IMG/VR virus record: IMGVR_UViG_3300025853_000833
Location: 1-20,795 of that record
Direction: 5' to 3' (one strand)
From: a virus
DNA: 20,795 nt
Both the position numbers and the translations under genes were made by a program. This document shows positions 18,526 to 20,795 of this stretch, piece after piece. How positions within the stretch are numbered: the first letter of the stretch is position 1; the number at the start of each line of letters is the position of its first letter. The notes below the pieces were generated by a model that saw only the letters and a program-made list of their open reading frames with translations, was not told the origin of the DNA and ran no database searches.

Positions 18526-19536
18526 ATGCAAGAACAAGAAGAAAACAAAAAAGAAGTTCCTATGGTGGATATTGATACTTCAGGACCCGGTGCTGATATT
18601 GAATTACCAGAGGAAAAAGAAAAAGAGAAAGTTGAGGTACAAGATGAAACTATTACTGACGATAGTAAGTCCGATGACACATCTCAGAAATCTGATGAGC
18701 AGTTGGATGTTCAAGACAACAAGGATGAAGAAAAACAGGTGGAAGAAAAACCTGAGGATAAAAAAAATGAACTAGAAAGTTATTCTAAAGATGTTCAAAG
18801 AAGAATAGCAAAGTTAACTAAAAAATGGAGAGAAGCAGAGAGACAAAAAGACGAAGCATTGTCATATGCTAAACTTCAATTAACTGAAAAAGAAAAACTA
18901 GAAAAAAGATATTCTTCCGTTGAACAAGCAGGAGTTAAGGATAGAGAAGCAAAAATCAAATCAGGTTTAGAGGCTGCACAAGCAAGGCTTCTAGCTGCTC
19001 GAAACGACTCTGACTTTAAAGCCGAAGTTGAAGCACAAAAAGAAATTGCTAGACTTGGTTATGAAGAAGCAAGACTTGAAGAATATAAATCTATGGCTCA
19101 AGCTAAAACTAGTACTGAGCCTAAAAAAGACATTAATTTAAGCAGAACAGAGCAACAAGTTTCGCCTGATCCAATGGCGGAAGCATGGGCTGCAAGAAAT
19201 AAATGGTTCGGAACTGATACAGCAATGACGTATACAGCGTTCGATTTACATAAAAAATTAGTAGATGATGAAGGTTATGACCCTCAATCTGATGAATATT
19301 ATGCTGAAATTGATAAAAGAATAAGACTTGATTTTCCGCATAAATTTGCTAATAATGATAGTAAGGTTCAAAATTCGACCAAACCTACACAAATAGTAGC
19401 TTCAGCGAAGCGAAGTGTGAACAACCCTGGTCGCAAAACTGTGAGACTCACCCCTTCTCAAGTTGCTATCGCTAAAAAATTAGGAGTGCCATTGGAAGAA
19501 TATGCGAAACAATTAAAAATCACGAAGGAGGTATAA
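18526..19536 (+). CDS. Scaffolding protein
   Basis: A 336-residue, very acidic protein. The first 85 residues are Glu/Asp/Lys/Ser-rich and disordered. About 85-195 are a long coiled coil (ELESYSKDVQRRIAKLTKKWREAERQ...). The rest includes AEAWAARNKWFGTDTAMTYTAFDLHKKL (223-250), the pattern of scaffold proteins of marine podoviruses. The basic C-terminus (KRSVNNPGRKTVRLTP...) fits the coat-binding end. AGGAGG precedes the ATG. It lies just upstream of capsid genes, as expected. Confidence 0.82.
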   Translation: MQEQEENKKEVPMVDIDTSGPGADIELPEEKEKEKVEVQDETITDDSKSDDTSQKSDEQLDVQDNKDEEKQVEEKPEDKKNELESYSKDVQRRIAKLTKKWREAERQKDEALSYAKLQLTEKEKLEKRYSSVEQAGVKDREAKIKSGLEAAQARLLAARNDSDFKAEVEAQKEIARLGYEEARLEEYKSMAQAKTSTEPKKDINLSRTEQQVSPDPMAEAWAARNKWFGTDTAMTYTAFDLHKKLVDDEGYDPQSDEYYAEIDKRIRLDFPHKFANNDSKVQNSTKPTQIVASAKRSVNNPGRKTVRLTPSQVAIAKKLGVPLEEYAKQLKITKEV

Positions 19537-19540
19537 GCAT

Positions 19541-20002
19541 ATGGAAAAAGATAAATTAAAAACTTCTCGTGCGAGTCAGTCTAGAGTTTCTGATAAGAGA
19601 CCTACAACTTGGACTCCACCATCAAGTTTAGATGCACCACCTGCGCCTGACGGATTCAGACACAGATGGATAAGAACAGAGGTATTAGGATTTGACGATA
19701 CTAAAAACATGTCAGGTAAATTTAGATCTGGCTGGGAATTAGTTAGAGCAGATGAATATCCTGATCACTCTTATCCACAAGTGGCAGAAGGTAAATACGC
19801 AGGAGTCATCGGAGTTGGCGGCCTTGTGCTGGCAAGGATACCAGAGGAGATCGCAAAAGCTCGAGAAGCCTATTTTGCACAACAAACTAGGGATCGAGAC
19901 GAAGCAGTTAACAACGATCTTATGAAGGAGCAGCATAGTAGTATGCCAATCAATAGTGAGAGGCAGACTCGTGTAACTTTCGGTGGTACAAAGAAAAGTT
20001 AA
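19541..20002 (+). CDS. Conserved-looking phage protein upstream of capsid genes
   Basis: A 153-residue protein. The N-terminus is disordered and basic (KDKLKTSRASQSRVSDKRP). The core FRHRWIRTEVLGFDDTKNMSGKFRSGWELVRADEYPD (39-75) is followed by GVIGVGGLVLARIPEEIAKAREAYF (89-113) and a charged helix. This looks like a small alpha/beta protein known only as a marine-phage structural-region hypothetical. Its position between scaffold and head genes suggests a head role; this is inference. Confidence 0.6.
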   Translation: MEKDKLKTSRASQSRVSDKRPTTWTPPSSLDAPPAPDGFRHRWIRTEVLGFDDTKNMSGKFRSGWELVRADEYPDHSYPQVAEGKYAGVIGVGGLVLARIPEEIAKAREAYFAQQTRDRDEAVNNDLMKEQHSSMPINSERQTRVTFGGTKKS

Positions 20003-20051
20003 TTTTTTAACGATTCGAGGTTTAATCCCTACCATTGAATTAACATTAACC

Positions 20052-20075
20052 GTAAAACTATTTAGTTAGTTTTAC
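20052..20075 (+). other. Hairpin before the head-protein ribosome site
   Basis: GTAAAACTA (20052-20060) and TAGTTTTAC (20067-20075) form a 9-bp stem with a 6-nt loop. AAAAGGAG follows directly, then the ATG at 20091. It could stabilise the mRNA end or affect access to the ribosome site. No T-run follows. Confidence 0.5.
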
Positions 20076-20090
20076 AAAAGGAGAAAAAAT

Positions 20091-20657
20091 ATGGCAAACC
20101 AAGACGCTGCTTTCGGATTGAAAGCAATCGGCAAAGTTGGTCAGAATAAAGATAACCAAGGTTTATCTGAATACAGTATTGCTGCAAGTTCATCTGCGAT
20201 CTATCAAAACGATCCAGTGAAAACTGCGGGCGGTTACTTACTAGTAGCTGGCGCTGGTGATACTTTAAGAGGAGTACTAAATGGTGTCTTTTACACTGAT
20301 GCTTCTTCAAGCAAACCAACTTGGGCAAACCATCTTGAGGCTTCAAACACTGCGACTGACATTGTCGGTTTCGTAGCGGATGATCCTTATGAAAGGTTTG
20401 AAATCCAATCAAATAATAGTGGAGCTTCTGCTGTAACAGACGTAGGTAAAACTGCGGATCTAGTTTACGCAGCTGGTTCTTCACCAAACTATGTGTCTAA
20501 AGTTGAGTTAAATGACTCTACTCTTAACACGACTGCACAACAATTAAAGATCATGGGAATCTCAAAAGATCCAGATAATAACGATGTAGCTTCTGCTAAC
20601 GTTAACTGGGTTGTAATGATCGGTGAACATGAACTAGTTGTAGCAACAGGAACGTAA
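20091..20657 (+). CDS. Head decoration/structural protein
   Basis: A 188-residue beta-rich protein starting MANQDAAFGLKAIGKVGQ, with GLSEYSIAASSSAIYQNDPV (23-42), GVLNGVFYTD, and NTATDIVGFVADDPYERFEIQ. These blocks match a structural protein found next to the major capsid protein in marine podoviruses, usually proposed as a capsid decoration protein. Long stretches of Gly/Ser/Thr/Ala with few charges fit a virion protein. An optimal AAAAGGAG precedes the ATG. It is followed 14 nt later by the capsid gene. Confidence 0.7.
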   Translation: MANQDAAFGLKAIGKVGQNKDNQGLSEYSIAASSSAIYQNDPVKTAGGYLLVAGAGDTLRGVLNGVFYTDASSSKPTWANHLEASNTATDIVGFVADDPYERFEIQSNNSGASAVTDVGKTADLVYAAGSSPNYVSKVELNDSTLNTTAQQLKIMGISKDPDNNDVASANVNWVVMIGEHELVVATGT

Positions 20658-20671
20658 TAGGAGAATAAATT

Positions 20672-20795
20672 ATGGCAATATCACGATCACAACTAGTTAA
20701 AGAACTAGAGCCAGGATTGAATGCACTATTCGGCCTGGAGTACAAAAGATACGAAAATCAGCATGCTGAGATTTTCGACAGCGAGAATTCAGACA
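20672..20795 (+). CDS. Major capsid protein, 5' end only
   Basis: The first 41 codons (MAISRSQLVKELEPGLNALFG, then LEYKRYENQHAEIFDSENSD) run off the window. The N-terminal pattern SRSQLVKELEPGLN...L...Y......EIF.. is that of marine-phage major capsid proteins, probably of the HK97 fold, though the fold cannot be judged from this part. AGGAG lies 10 nt upstream. Its position after scaffold and decoration genes supports the call. Confidence 0.72.
   Translation, partial: MAISRSQLVKELEPGLNALFGLEYKRYENQHAEIFDSENSD

Noticed and set aside
20062-20487. 141-codon minus-strand ORF over the head decoration gene
   Set aside because: Composition (Gln/Leu/His-rich) is that of an antisense shadow. The plus-strand frame has known structural motifs and a strong ribosome site.

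Overview
The window is AT-rich, almost gap-free and full of small genes with ATGA or TAATG start/stop overlaps. It reads as part of a tailed bacteriophage genome. The set of terminase, P22-like portal, GroES-like protein, scaffold and capsid genes, together with SpeD, an M15 peptidase and many tiny basic proteins, suggests an uncultured marine podovirus-like phage. The closest relatives I can suggest are phages of SAR11/Pelagibacter or other AT-rich marine bacteria. That host assignment is inferred from gene content and composition; no marker in the sequence proves it.

Layout. Positions 1-1480: end of a SpeD-like decarboxylase, an M15 peptidase endolysin, a zinc-ribbon protein, a tiny basic protein, and two small exported-looking proteins facing each other on opposite strands. 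Positions 1489-5870: a unidirectional early/middle run. It starts at a promoter with a palindromic -10 and holds a ribbon-helix-helix protein, several small proteins, an HNH-type nuclease, a C5 cytosine methyltransferase with a second long ORF embedded in another frame, and a RecB-like PD-(D/E)XK exonuclease. Positions 5726-6017 carry seven TTCCACA-type repeats beside an AT-rich tract, a possible replication origin. Positions 6035-9317: small early genes, a minus-strand terminase small subunit, a PD-(D/E)XK (VRR-NUC-like) nuclease, and a minus-strand GP88-like gene with its own promoter, flanked on both sides by repeats of the word TCGCTTG. Positions 9318-11573: a run of unknown genes sharing an unusually conserved leader, ACAGAAAGGA, ended by a strong hairpin terminator.

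Positions 11836-20795 form the late morphogenesis module: terminase large subunit, portal, a cluster of small Lys/Arg-rich proteins, a holin-like membrane protein, a GroES-like co-chaperonin, an acidic coiled-coil scaffold, a probable head-decoration protein and the first codons of the major capsid protein. TerS and TerL would package DNA through the portal. The scaffold and GroES-like protein would support capsid folding and assembly. The holin-like protein and the M15 peptidase would release progeny.

The most interesting signal is at 3748-5037. The methyltransferase has no normal target-recognition domain in its own frame. The same DNA encodes a 371-residue protein in the +1 frame with ordered WPTP-type repeats and a recognisable C-terminal motif. 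This resembles the overlapping alpha/beta subunit architecture known for M.EcoHK31I. The second strongest signal is the pair of TCGCTTG repeat fields around the GP88-like cassette.
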